This document shows positions 16,948 to 25,951 of a stretch of 64,000 nucleotides of DNA, piece by piece. Below the pieces are notes generated by a model. The model was not told the DNA's origin. It did no database searches and saw only the letters and a program-made list of their open reading frames with translations. The number at the start of each line of letters is the position of its first letter. The first letter of the stretch is position 1. The position numbers and the translations under genes were made by a program. Source of the stretch: Micromonospora sp. RP3T (GTDB lineage: Bacteria > Actinomycetota > Actinomycetes > Mycobacteriales > Micromonosporaceae); contig NZ_PYPS01000030.1 of NCBI RefSeq assembly GCF_003027925.1, positions 1-64,000 on the forward strand, in the 5' to 3' direction.

Positions 16948-16980
16948 GGCGGGGAGGGGCTGGTGCGGCCCCTCCCCGCC
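16948..16980. terminator. bidirectional hairpin terminator
   Basis: A perfect 13-bp stem (GGCGGGGAGGGGC with GCCCCTCCCCGCC) around a 7-nt loop sits between the convergent AraC regulator (ends 16940) and chitinase (ends 17007). There is no T-run, as is usual in high-GC actinomycetes. Confidence 0.7.
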
Positions 16981-17006
16981 GGGTGGGTGGTGCGTCGGCC
17001 CTCGGC

Positions 17007-18647
<1,641 letters not shown>

Positions 18648-18665
18648 ACGGCGTCTCCCCAAACA

Positions 18666-18684
18666 GTTAGGAAACTTTCCAAAT
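18666..18684. promoter_or_regulatory. inverted repeat upstream of chitinase, putative operator
   Basis: GTTAGGAAA-C-TTTCCAAAT forms an inverted repeat with 7 of 9 positions paired, 19 bp before the chitinase start. Similar TTAGGAAA/TTTCCTAA boxes precede extracellular glycosidase genes in actinomycetes as far as I recall, so this may be a repressor or catabolite-control site. The AT-rich stretch stands out from its surroundings. Confidence 0.5.
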
Positions 18685-18791
18685 TGATTGCTGAGACGCT
18701 ACTCACGCCGTCATCAGTTCGTCAAGATGCAGATGCGTCGATTTCACGGGTGGCGCGGGGCGAGGCCGACGACGGCCCGTAGCCTCGTCGC

Positions 18792-19280
18792 ATGACCGTT
18801 TTCGACGTGCAGATCGATGCCCTCACCGGCGGCCCGGCCGACCTCGACCGCTACCGCGGCCGCGCCCTGCTGGTGGTCAACGTGGCCTCCCGCTGCGGCC
18901 TCACCCCGCAGTACGCGGGACTCCAAGCGCTCGCCGACGCGTACGCGCAGCGCGGGCTCACCGTGCTCGGGGTGCCGTGCAACCAGTTCGCCGGCCAGGA
19001 GCCGGGCGGCGCGGCGGAGATCGAGGAGTTCTGCCAGGTGAACTACGGCGTGACCTTCCCGCTCACGGAGAAGGTCGACGTCAACGGCGCGGGCCGGCAC
19101 CCGCTCTACGCCGAGCTGGTGGCCACGCCGGACGCCGAGGGACACACCGGCGACGTGCGCTGGAACTTCGAGAAGTTCCTGGTCGCGCCGGACGGCGCGG
19201 TGGTCGCCCGGTTCGCCCCCCAGGTAACGCCCGACGACCCCGAACTGCGGGCGGCGATCGAGAAGGTGCTGCCGGCCTGA
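18792..19280 (+). CDS. glutathione peroxidase-family thiol peroxidase
   Basis: A 162-residue thioredoxin-fold peroxidase. The peroxidatic Cys is in NVASRCGLTPQY (~residue 37), the Gln of the catalytic tetrad in PCNQFAGQEPG (~residue 70) and the Trp-Asn pair in RWNFEKFLV (~138). PCNQF supplies an additional Cys near the resolving position used by thioredoxin-dependent bacterial relatives. It probably reduces hydroperoxides with thioredoxin or mycothiol-linked reductants, since actinomycetes lack glutathione; that is inferred. Monocistronic by layout, with its own terminator. Confidence 0.92.
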   Translation: MTVFDVQIDALTGGPADLDRYRGRALLVVNVASRCGLTPQYAGLQALADAYAQRGLTVLGVPCNQFAGQEPGGAAEIEEFCQVNYGVTFPLTEKVDVNGAGRHPLYAELVATPDAEGHTGDVRWNFEKFLVAPDGAVVARFAPQVTPDDPELRAAIEKVLPA

Positions 19281-19290
19281 GCGCACGCCG

Positions 19291-19322
19291 CAGCGGCGTA
19301 CCTCCCGCCGGAGGCACGCCGC
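19291..19322. terminator. hairpin between convergent genes
   Basis: A 14-bp stem with a single mismatch (left arm AGCGGCGTACCTCC, 4-nt loop CGCC) lies between the stops of the glutathione peroxidase and the SGNH esterase and could terminate both. Confidence 0.6.
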
Positions 19323-19338
19323 TCGCGGTGCGCGCGGG

Positions 19339-20145
19339 TCAGCCGGCCGCGGACCGGAAGACCGGGTAGTAGCCGCCGGACTGCCCGGCGGCCGTCGGGT
19401 GGTACGAGATGGTCAGGTTCAGCACGTTCAACGCGTGCAGCCACTTGGTGCCGTAGCTGCACAGCTGGTGCCCGACGAAGATGGACCGGACGTCGGCGAA
19501 CGTGAAGCCGGCGGAGGTGGCGGCCGTGCGGGTGATGTCGTCGAGCAGGTTGATGCCCTCGTTGATCTTCGCCCGGGAGGTGGCGGTGAGCCCGACGCAG
19601 ACGGTGCCGAGCTGGTAGAAGACCGGGTAGCCGACCACCACGACGCGCGCCGAGGGGGCCCGGCTCTTGATGCCGTTGTAGACGTTGGCGAGCCGGCCGG
19701 GCATCTGGGTGCGGGCCACGTTCATGGCCGCGTTCACGGCCGACACGCACTGCGTCTCACCCTGGAGCACGCAGGTGCTCATGATGTTGGCGAAGCCGAC
19801 GTCGTTGCCCCCGATCGTGACGCTGACCAGCGTGGTGGTCGAGGAGAGCGCGGAGAGCTGGCCGTTGATCACGTCCGCCGTGGTGGCGCCGGAGCAGGCG
19901 ACCGAGCGGTACGAGGCCGGCCGGATGTTGGCGTTGTAGAGCGCCGGGTAGGCGTTGGTGCTGCGTAGGCAGTTGCCGCTCTCGGAGGTGTAGCTGTCGG
20001 CGCCGACCCCGGAGGCGTACGAGTCGCCGAGCGCGACGTACCGGTCGGACGGGGACGCCTGGGCGGGCGCGGCGGCCAGGGACAGCGAGACCCCGATCGA
20101 GGCGGCCAGGGACAGGGCGAGGGTGGCAAGACGGGATCTCCGCAC
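19339..20145 (-). CDS. secreted SGNH/GDSL esterase (lipase)
   Basis: A 268-residue secreted hydrolase with a signal peptide ending in PAQA-SP (~31). Block I is YVALGDSYASGVG with the nucleophile Ser, block III contains IGGNDVGF with the oxyanion Asn, and the block V His is in TISYHPTAAGQ near the C-terminus. Cys residues (NCLRS, VACSG, STCVLQ, TQCVS, TVCVG, QLCSY) suggest three disulfides, as in Streptomyces extracellular lipases of this type. The GTG start is preceded by AGGAG. It lies between convergent and divergent neighbours and is probably transcribed alone. Confidence 0.92.
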   Translation of the reverse strand: MRRSRLATLALSLAASIGVSLSLAAAPAQASPSDRYVALGDSYASGVGADSYTSESGNCLRSTNAYPALYNANIRPASYRSVACSGATTADVINGQLSALSSTTTLVSVTIGGNDVGFANIMSTCVLQGETQCVSAVNAAMNVARTQMPGRLANVYNGIKSRAPSARVVVVGYPVFYQLGTVCVGLTATSRAKINEGINLLDDITRTAATSAGFTFADVRSIFVGHQLCSYGTKWLHALNVLNLTISYHPTAAGQSGGYYPVFRSAAG

Positions 20146-20359
20146 GTCGCACTCCTGGGGGTGGGAAGTGGTGGTGAGAGATTGATATCAATGAGATCAC
20201 TAAACAGGGAAGATCATCGATTCACTGTCCGTGCCCATAGAGACTTGTCGTTACAAATCGTTGCCGGCCCGAGAAATCAACCTGAAGGTTTCCGCCGGGC
20301 AAACAACCTACCTTCGCGGTCGGGAATGTGCGGGGGCGTCGACCGGGTTGGCACCGGAC
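20146..20359. promoter_or_regulatory. AT-enriched divergent promoter region with 12-bp palindrome
   Basis: This divergent gap is distinctly less GC-rich than the flanking genes. It contains the perfect palindrome ATTGATATCAAT at 20181-20192, about 36 bp before the esterase start. No coding sequence is convincing; a short extension of the downstream reductase to 20231 is open but lacks family similarity. It probably carries promoters for both genes. Confidence 0.4.
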
Positions 20360-21043
20360 ATGACAACTGTGGGACTGATCGGCAGCGGCAACATCGGCGG
20401 CACCGTGGCCCGGCTCGCGGTGGACGCGGGCCACCACGTGGTGCTCAGCAACTCGCGGGGCCCGGAGACGCTCCAGGACCTGGTGACCGAGCTGGGCCCC
20501 CGGGCCCGGGCAGCCACCCCCGAGGAGGCGGCGACCGCCGGCGACCTGGTGGTCGTCACGATCCCGCTGCGGGCCTACCGCCAGGTGCCGGCCGCACCGC
20601 TCGCCGGCAAGATCGTGATCGACACGAACAACTACTACCCGGAACGCGACGGCAGCGTCCCCGAGCTGGACGACGAGTCGACCACCACCAGCGAGCTGCT
20701 TCAGCGGCACCTGCCGGAGTCACGCGTGGTCAAGGCCTTCAACAACATCTACTTCGGACACCTGCGGGCGCTGGGTCGCCCGGCCGGCGCCGCCGACCGG
20801 ACCGCCCTGCCGATCGCCGGCGACGACGAGGCCGCCAAGGCCACCGTCACCGCGTTCCTCGACTCGCTGGGCTACGACGCCGTCGACGTCGGGCCGCTCG
20901 CCGAGGGCTGGCGGTTCCAGCGGGACACCACCGCGTACGCCGGTCTCTACGCCACCGACGGCGACTGGGAGCGGCCGGCGCCGGCCGGCGCGCCGCGGTT
21001 GCGCGCCGCCCTCGCCGCCGCCCGCCGCTACGCCGACGGCTGA
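20360..21043 (+). CDS. NADPH-dependent F420 reductase-like oxidoreductase
   Basis: A 227-residue protein with an N-terminal Rossmann domain: TVGLIGSGNIGGTVARLAVD (residues 3-22) and the phosphate-binding NSRGPETL, characteristic of the NADP oxidoreductase coenzyme-F420-dependent family. Further conserved parts are KIVIDTNNYYPERDG and VVKAFNNIYFGHL, matching predicted dinucleotide-binding proteins of this group. True F420 use is not certain; many paralogues have unknown substrates. The ATG at 20360 begins exactly at the Rossmann strand; the ribosome site is weak. Confidence 0.82.
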   Translation: MTTVGLIGSGNIGGTVARLAVDAGHHVVLSNSRGPETLQDLVTELGPRARAATPEEAATAGDLVVVTIPLRAYRQVPAAPLAGKIVIDTNNYYPERDGSVPELDDESTTTSELLQRHLPESRVVKAFNNIYFGHLRALGRPAGAADRTALPIAGDDEAAKATVTAFLDSLGYDAVDVGPLAEGWRFQRDTTAYAGLYATDGDWERPAPAGAPRLRAALAAARRYADG

Positions 21044-21055
21044 CGCACGTCCGTC

Positions 21056-21081
21056 CGGCGGCCGGTCACACCCGGCCGCCG
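21056..21081. terminator. hairpin downstream of F420 reductase-like gene
   Basis: A perfect 10-bp stem (CGGCGGCCGG with CCGGCCGCCG) around TCACAC begins 13 bp after the stop codon and is a likely terminator. Confidence 0.55.
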
Positions 21082-21093
21082 GGCGGCGCCGGG

Positions 21094-21193
21094 CCCGCCG
21101 GTGACCGGTTCAGACCGGCCCGCCGGTGACCGGTTCAGACCGGCCCGCCGGTGACCGGTTCAGACCGGCCCGCCGGTGACCGGGTCAGACCGG
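21094..21193. repeat. 25-bp tandem repeat, four copies, spanning a stop codon
   Basis: Four head-to-tail copies of a 25-bp unit (CCCGCCGGTGACCGG followed by TTCAGACCGG) occupy 21094-21118, 21119-21143, 21144-21168 and 21169-21193. The first three are identical; the fourth differs by one base (GTCAGACC) and contains the stop codon and last codons of the DUF2203 gene on the minus strand. There are no spacers, so this is not a CRISPR array. Confidence 0.9.
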
Positions 21194-21535
21194 ACGGCGG
21201 CCGGCGAAGCCGCACTCCACCCGGTGGTACCAGCGGACGTCGGTGTCCCCCTCCAGCCAGCACCAGAGCACCGCGCGGCCGTCGCGCTCGCCCGGGAAGT
21301 CCAGCAGCACCGGCGCGATGCCCTTGACCTCGATGTCGTGCTGGTGGAACTCGTCCACCACGGCGTGCAGCCGGGCCTCGATGGCCTTCACCTCGGCGAG
21401 CCCGCCGAGCGCGCTGGCGCCGTGGTCGGCCAGGTCGACCCGCAGCTCGGCGAGGTCGGCCCGCAGCCTGATCAGCTCGTCGACGCGGGGACGCAGGGTG
21501 GCCACCAGGTGTCGCGCCTGGGCGAGAGTGAACAC
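21185..21535 (-). CDS. DUF2203 family protein
   Basis: A 116-residue protein of the DUF2203 family: it begins FTLAQARHLVATLRP, has a helical middle (RADLAELRVDLADHG...LAEVKAIEARLHAVVDEF) and ends in the beta-rich IEVKGIAPVLLDFPGERDG and LCWLEGDTDVRWYHR-like segment (here VLWCWLEGDTDVRWYH). Biochemical function is unknown. The GTG at 21535 fits the family start. The 3' end is duplicated downstream as a tandem repeat. Confidence 0.82.
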   Translation of the reverse strand: MFTLAQARHLVATLRPRVDELIRLRADLAELRVDLADHGASALGGLAEVKAIEARLHAVVDEFHQHDIEVKGIAPVLLDFPGERDGRAVLWCWLEGDTDVRWYHRVECGFAGRRPV

Positions 21536-21631
21536 CGGGCCAGTATGCGGCACATGCTCCGCCCCTGTCGCTGGAGCCTTCGTCGGCGATCGACGGGCCG
21601 GGAGCACCGGCGGGCAGGCGCCCGGCGAGTT

Positions 21632-21682
21632 GTCGAGCGGGGCCCCCGCTACCGGAAACGTTGAGCGAGGGCCCGGCCTCAC
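21632..21682. repeat. interspersed GTTAA-GGGGGCCCC repeat, copy D (degenerate)
   Basis: GAGCGGGGCCCCCGCTACCGGAAACG followed by TTGAGCGAGGGCCC (first part abbreviated: GAGCGGGGCCCCCGC) is a diverged copy of the repeat found at 2383, 5490 and 22515. It abuts and overlaps the proC stop codon. Confidence 0.65.
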
Positions 21683-22488
21683 ACCTGGGCGGCGAGTTCG
21701 CGGGCGCGGTCGCGCGCCGCCTCCAGCGCCGCCAGCATGGCCGCGCGTACGCCGTGGTTCTCCAGCTCCCGGATCGCGGAGATGGTGGTGCCGGCCGGTG
21801 AGGTGACCGCCTCGCGCAGCTTCACCGGGTGTTCGCCGGAGTCACGCAGCATCATCGCGGAGCCGATCGCGGTCTGCACGATCAGCTCGTGCGCCACCTG
21901 ACGCGGCAGGCCGAGCAGGATGCCGGCGTCGATCATGGCCTCGACGAGCAGGTAGAAGTAGGCGGGGCCGGAGCCGGAGAGCGCGGTCACCGCGTCCTGC
22001 TGCGACTCGGGCACCCGGATGGTGGAGCCGAGCGGGGAGAACATCTCCTCGGCCAGCGCCAGGTGCGCCGCGGTGGCGTGCGCGCCGGGCGAGATCGCGC
22101 TCATCGCCTGGTCGACGAGCGCCGGGGTGTTGGTCATCACCCGGACCACCGGGGTGCCCTCGGGCAGCCGCCGGTTGAAGAAGCTGGTGGGCAGGCCGGC
22201 GCAGAGCGAGATGACCAGCTTGCCGGCGGGGACCTTCGGGCCGATCTCGTCGAGCAGGGCGGCGGCGTCCTGCGGCTTGACCGAGACGGCCAGCACGTCG
22301 GCCTCGTCCACGGCGGTCGGGTTGTCCACCACCCGTACGCCGTAGCGCTCGGTCAGCTCCTGCGCGCGCGCCGGCCGGCGCGCGGTGGCGAGCAGCCGGT
22401 CCACCGGCCAGCCGGAGCGCAGCAGCCCGGAGAGCATCAACTCGCCGATCTTGCCCGCGCCGATCACCGCGACCGTGTTCCCGCCCAC
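21679..22488 (-). CDS. proC: pyrroline-5-carboxylate reductase
   Basis: A 269-residue NAD(P)H-dependent reductase making L-proline from pyrroline-5-carboxylate. The Rossmann motif AVIGAGKIGELMLSGL is at residues 6-21, VLAVSVKPQD is mid-domain, and the dimerisation/active-site part has ALSGSGPAYFYLLVEAM, and REAVTSPAGTTISAIREL, all highly typical. The GTG start at 22488 has GAGGAG upstream. A two-unit repeat separates it from pfkA. Confidence 0.95.
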   Translation of the reverse strand: MGGNTVAVIGAGKIGELMLSGLLRSGWPVDRLLATARRPARAQELTERYGVRVVDNPTAVDEADVLAVSVKPQDAAALLDEIGPKVPAGKLVISLCAGLPTSFFNRRLPEGTPVVRVMTNTPALVDQAMSAISPGAHATAAHLALAEEMFSPLGSTIRVPESQQDAVTALSGSGPAYFYLLVEAMIDAGILLGLPRQVAHELIVQTAIGSAMMLRDSGEHPVKLREAVTSPAGTTISAIRELENHGVRAAMLAALEAARDRARELAAQV

Positions 22489-22514
22489 CGCGCCTCCTCG
22501 TCCGACTCCGACGA

Positions 22515-22570
22515 CTGTTAAGCGGGGGCCCCTGCTATACGCCAGGCGTTAAGCGGGGGCCCCTCCTTGC
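22515..22570. repeat. interspersed GTTAA-GGGGGCCCC repeat, copy C
   Basis: Two half-units, GTTAAGCGGGGGCCCCTGC and GTTAAGCGGGGGCCCCTCC, lie between the pfkA stop and the proC start (both minus strand). Position immediately downstream of pfkA suits a role in transcription termination, which is inferred. Confidence 0.85.
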
Positions 22571-22573
22571 ACC

Positions 22574-23602
22574 TCAGCTGCCGAAGAAGACCTCGGCCTC
22601 CTCGTAGCGCTCCAGCGGCACGGTCTTCAGCTCCCGGGTGGCCTCGGCCAGCGGGACGCGGACGATGTCCGTGCTCTGCATCGCGACCATCTTGCCCCAG
22701 TCGCCCTCGTGCACCGCGTCGATGGCCTGGAGGCCGAGCCGGGTGGCGAGCACCCGGTCGAACGCGGTCGGGGTGCCGCCGCGCTGGATGTGGCCGAGCA
22801 CCACGGTGCGGGCCTCCTTGCCGGTCTTCGCCTCCAACTGCTCGGCGAGCCACTGGCCGATGCCGCCGAGGCGGACGTGGCCGAAGGAGTCGAGCTCCTG
22901 GTTGTGCAGCACCATCTGGCCGTCCAGCGGCTGGGCGCCCTCGGCGACCACGACGATCGGGGCGTACTGGTGCTGGAAGCGCTTCTCGACGTAGCCGGCG
23001 ACCTGCTCGACGTCGAACTGCCGCTCCGGCAGCAGGATCACGTTGGCGCCACCGGCGAGGCCGGCGTGCAGGGCGATCCAGCCGGCGTGCCGGCCCATCA
23101 CCTCGACGACGAGCGTACGGTGGTGGCTCTCCGCGGTGGTGTGCAGCCGGTCGATCGCCTCCATGGCGATGTTGACCGCGGTGTCGAAGCCGAACGTGTA
23201 GTCGGTGGCGCCCAGGTCGTTGTCGATCGTCTTCGGCACGCCGACCACGTTGACGCCCAGCTCGTGCAGCTTGGTGGCGACGCCGAGGGTGTCCTCGCCG
23301 CCGATCGCGATCAGCGCGTCCACGCCCTGCGCGGCCAGGTTCTCCTTGATCCGCTCCACGCCGTTCTCGATCTTGAACGGGTTGGTGCGGGACGAGCCGA
23401 GGATGGTGCCGCCGCGCGGCAGGATGCCGCGCACCTCCGCGATGCCCAGCGGCTTGGTCAGCCCCTCGAGCGGGCCCTTCCAGCCGTCCCGGAAGCCCAC
23501 GAACTCGTGACCGTAGGTGGCGACGCCCTTGCGGACCACCGCCCGAATCACCGCGTTGAGACCAGGGCAGTCGCCGCCGCCGGTGAGCACGCCGATACGC
23601 AT
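22574..23602 (-). CDS. pfkA: 6-phosphofructokinase, probably PPi-dependent
   Basis: A 342-residue phosphofructokinase of the actinobacterial group III type. It begins MRIGVLTGGGDCPGLNAVIR; other motifs are LPRGGTILGSSRTN, VPKTIDND with the catalytic Asp, VEVMGRHAGWIALH (motif MGR) and GHIQRGGTP. At the position that distinguishes phosphoryl donors the sequence is IGGEDTLG: Asp replaces the Gly found in ATP-PFKs (GGDGS or GGEGT), and Lys precedes TIDND. This pair is characteristic of PPi-dependent enzymes. AGGAGG precedes the ATG at 23602 by about 13 nt. Confidence 0.92.
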   Translation of the reverse strand: MRIGVLTGGGDCPGLNAVIRAVVRKGVATYGHEFVGFRDGWKGPLEGLTKPLGIAEVRGILPRGGTILGSSRTNPFKIENGVERIKENLAAQGVDALIAIGGEDTLGVATKLHELGVNVVGVPKTIDNDLGATDYTFGFDTAVNIAMEAIDRLHTTAESHHRTLVVEVMGRHAGWIALHAGLAGGANVILLPERQFDVEQVAGYVEKRFQHQYAPIVVVAEGAQPLDGQMVLHNQELDSFGHVRLGGIGQWLAEQLEAKTGKEARTVVLGHIQRGGTPTAFDRVLATRLGLQAIDAVHEGDWGKMVAMQSTDIVRVPLAEATRELKTVPLERYEEAEVFFGS

Positions 23603-23780
23603 GATCTGCTCATCCTCCTGAAGCATCAGGTGAAGCCCGGATTAAGCCCCAGGATATGTGTCGGATCAGACCATCGGCGCCATTGCCGGCCCGGGGCGGG
23701 CCGTCACTGCGAACTGTAGTCGGCGCACGTGTACGCCGGCACCGCGCCCCGGCCCGTCCCGCCGCCGGACCGACTACCGG

Positions 23781-24284
23781 TCAGTAGCCGACCTCGTGGT
23801 TCTCCCCCGCCTTCGGCGGCTTCCCGGTCACCGCCGCCTTGGCGAAACCGAGCAGGTTGACCACCGTGCTGCCGGGCGAGTCCCAGTACTCCGCCGAGCC
23901 GGCGTGCACCTTGATCAGGGTGATCCCCGGCGTCTGGAGGCCGTCCGGGAACCACGCCTTGAGCAGCGGGTTCCACAGCTCCTTCGCGCGGTCGGCGTCC
24001 CACTCCTCGGTGGCGGTGCCGGCCACCGACACCCAGGCGTTGTGCTTCTGGTCGGAGAAGCCGACGTTGACCTGCGGGTTCACCCGGATCTGCCGGATCT
24101 TGGCGGAGTCGGCGTACGCGAAGAACCACAGGTCGCCGTCGAAGTCGGCCTCCTGGAGGCCCATCGGCCGGCTGACCAGCCGCCCGTCGACGGCGCTGGT
24201 GGTGAGCAGGCAGATCCGGGCGTCCCGGATCAGCTCGGTGACCTTGCGCCGGGCGTCCGCAGCGCTGGCCGGTTCGTTGCTCAT
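23781..24284 (-). CDS. pyridoxamine 5'-phosphate oxidase-like general stress protein
   Basis: A 167-residue protein with a split beta-barrel flavin-binding fold (general stress protein 26 type). Segments include ARICLLTTSAVDGRLVSRPM near the N-terminus, GDLWFFAYADSAKIRQIR, NVGFSDQKHNAWVSVAGTA and the Trp-rich ELWNPLLKAWFPDGLQTP. Members bind FMN or F420 and are linked to stress responses; the reaction is not defined. CAGGAG precedes the ATG at 24284. Confidence 0.88.
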   Translation of the reverse strand: MSNEPASAADARRKVTELIRDARICLLTTSAVDGRLVSRPMGLQEADFDGDLWFFAYADSAKIRQIRVNPQVNVGFSDQKHNAWVSVAGTATEEWDADRAKELWNPLLKAWFPDGLQTPGITLIKVHAGSAEYWDSPGSTVVNLLGFAKAAVTGKPPKAGENHEVGY

Positions 24285-24409
24285 GGGGCACTCCTGTCTC
24301 GGATCGGCGTGATGCCGCCTCCGGTGCCCCGGGCAGAACGGGTCAAACCTGCTGTCCTGGCTGGGCATGCGCTCACGCCCCCCCAGCTGCGCTCGCTCCG
24401 GCGCCACGC

Positions 24410-24907
24410 TCAGCGCGTGGTCATCGTCCGCCAGCGGGCCAGGTTGTGCCGGGCGTCGACGAGCGCGTCGTGCCGGCCGGCCTCGGCCTCCGGCAGCCGC
24501 GGCCGGCCCCGGTCGTCCCAGAGCTGCCGCAGCTCCTTGGTGAACCGGGGGATCTCCCGGGGCAGCGCCGGCATGGCGCCCCAGAGCTGGGCCAGCACCA
24601 CGTGGTCGTACGCGGCGTACCAGGCCCACAGCTCCAACTGCTCGCCCGGGCGGTCCCGCACCGGGGCCAGCAGGAACTCGTGCAGGTCGTCCCGGATCCG
24701 CTCCCGGGAACGCCAGGCCCGGTCGGCCGGCGAGGGGAGCTTGTCCAGCACGTTGCGCCGCACCCAGGGCACCGCCCGGGAGTCGTCGAACTCGGTGGAG
24801 ACCGCGTAGAACTCGCGGCCGTACTCGTCGACGACGCCGATCGACACCAGGTCGACGGTGCGGCCGTCCTCGATGAATTCGCAGTCGTAGAAGTAGCGGT
24901 AGACCAT
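24410..24907 (-). CDS. RNase AS-like 3'-5' exoribonuclease
   Basis: A 165-residue DnaQ-fold nuclease similar to RNase AS (Rv2179c), which degrades adenylate-containing RNA. The ExoI motif is YFYDCEFIEDG with the catalytic DxE pair (~residues 6-9), further acidic residues lie in AWYAAYDHVVLAQLWGAM (Asp ~105), and the C-terminal HDALVDARHNL supplies the His and Asp of motif III. The gene occupies the expected syntenic place after aroG. The ATG at 24907 begins VYRYFYDCEF; upstream extension is open but unneeded. Confidence 0.9.
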   Translation of the reverse strand: MVYRYFYDCEFIEDGRTVDLVSIGVVDEYGREFYAVSTEFDDSRAVPWVRRNVLDKLPSPADRAWRSRERIRDDLHEFLLAPVRDRPGEQLELWAWYAAYDHVVLAQLWGAMPALPREIPRFTKELRQLWDDRGRPRLPEAEAGRHDALVDARHNLARWRTMTTR

Positions 24908-25155
24908 CGGTCCCATCCTCGCCCATCGGCTCCGCCGGGCCGTCGCCGGGGCGTCCGCCGAGGTCGGCACGGACCGGCCACCCGGCCGGCCATGGTCACG
25001 GAAGTGTCTCCGGGGGTGTACAGCACGCTACCGGCGCGTCATGATCTGATGTGTACCGCCGTCGGGCGCCGAACCGGTTGAACTGCCTCGTACCGGGACT
25101 GACCGCTTCACCCGGTGTGCGAGCTGGTGACTTCTGACCGGGGAGGGGTTGAGCC
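24908..25155. promoter_or_regulatory. divergent intergenic region
   Basis: A 248-bp gap separates the exonuclease and the Crp/Fnr gene. I see no coding sequence or RNA gene. It presumably carries both promoters; the Crp-family gene has a ribosome site GGGGAGGGG before its GTG. Confidence 0.35.
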
Positions 25156-25848
25156 GTGGAGTCTCGCCTGCCGGAGCCGGGTGACGCGCTCACGGGCGTG
25201 GAGATGTTCGCCGGGCTGGAGCCGGAGGTGCGGCAGCGGGTCATCGCCGCGGCCGTGCCGCGCACATACCGCAAGGGCCAGCTCCTCTTCGTCGAGAACG
25301 ACCCGGGCGAGTCGCTGATCGTGCTGCGCCGCGGCGCGGTGGCGGTGTTCCGCACCGCGCCCACCGGCGAGCGCGCCGTACTGTCGGTGATCCGACCCCC
25401 GGACGTGCTCGGCGAGGTCTCCCTGCTGGACGCCTCGACCCGGTCGGCCTCGGCGGAGGCGATCGAGGACTGCGCCGCACTGGCGCTGTCCCGGCCCGCC
25501 TTCATGGAGCTGGTGCACTCCAACCCGCGCATCCTGGACGCGGTGATGCGCTCGCTCGGCCAGCTCATCCGCCGACTCACCGAGCAGAACGCCGACCACG
25601 TCTTCCTCGACCTGCCCGGCCGGGTGGCCAAGACGCTGGTCCGGCTGGCCGGCGAGAGCCAGGCCCCGATGATCACGATCGAGCTGAACCAGAGCCAGCT
25701 CGCCGAGATGGCCGGCGGCTCGCGGCAGAGCGTCAACCAGGCCATCGGCTCGTTCGCCAGCCGCGGCTGGCTGCGCACCGAGGGGCGCCGCATCGTGGTC
25801 ACCGACGTGGCCGCGCTGCGCCGCCGCGCCGGCATGAGCGACCGCTAG
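25156..25848 (+). CDS. Crp/Fnr-family transcriptional regulator
   Basis: A 230-residue regulator with an N-terminal cyclic-nucleotide-binding beta-barrel (residues ~15-125: FAGLEPEVRQRVIAAAVPR, LIVLRRGAVAVFR, VLGEVSLLD), a long dimer helix (SLGQLIRRLTEQNADHVFLDLPGR) and a C-terminal winged helix with LAEMAGGSRQSVNQAIGSF as recognition unit. In the phosphate-binding cassette, GEVSLLDASTRSASAEA is close to the cAMP-binding GE...RSA signature, so cAMP binding is plausible. The adenylate cyclase 0.7 kb downstream might be linked functionally; that is a guess. Confidence 0.9.
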   Translation: MESRLPEPGDALTGVEMFAGLEPEVRQRVIAAAVPRTYRKGQLLFVENDPGESLIVLRRGAVAVFRTAPTGERAVLSVIRPPDVLGEVSLLDASTRSASAEAIEDCAALALSRPAFMELVHSNPRILDAVMRSLGQLIRRLTEQNADHVFLDLPGRVAKTLVRLAGESQAPMITIELNQSQLAEMAGGSRQSVNQAIGSFASRGWLRTEGRRIVVTDVAALRRRAGMSDR

Positions 25849-25878
25849 CCCGACCAGGGCCGGCAGCCGGGCGACGAA

Positions 25879-25906
25879 CGGGCCCGCCGGACGACGGCGG
25901 GGCCCG
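25879..25906. terminator. hairpin between convergent genes
   Basis: CGGGCCCGCCG and CGGCGGGGCCCG pair with one bulged G around a 5-nt loop, 30 bp after the Crp-family stop, and could terminate both convergent genes. Confidence 0.5.
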
Positions 25907-25951
25907 GCGGTCACCCCGCCGGACCCCACCCGATGGCACCGTCGTGCCGCG

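Noticed and set aside
20231..20359. N-terminal extension of the F420 reductase-like protein.
   Set aside because: The Rossmann strand begins immediately after the ATG at 20360, and the upstream region looks like promoter DNA by composition.
21094..21193. Regular repeats as a possible CRISPR array.
   Set aside because: The units are directly adjacent with no spacers, only four copies exist, and no cas genes are nearby.
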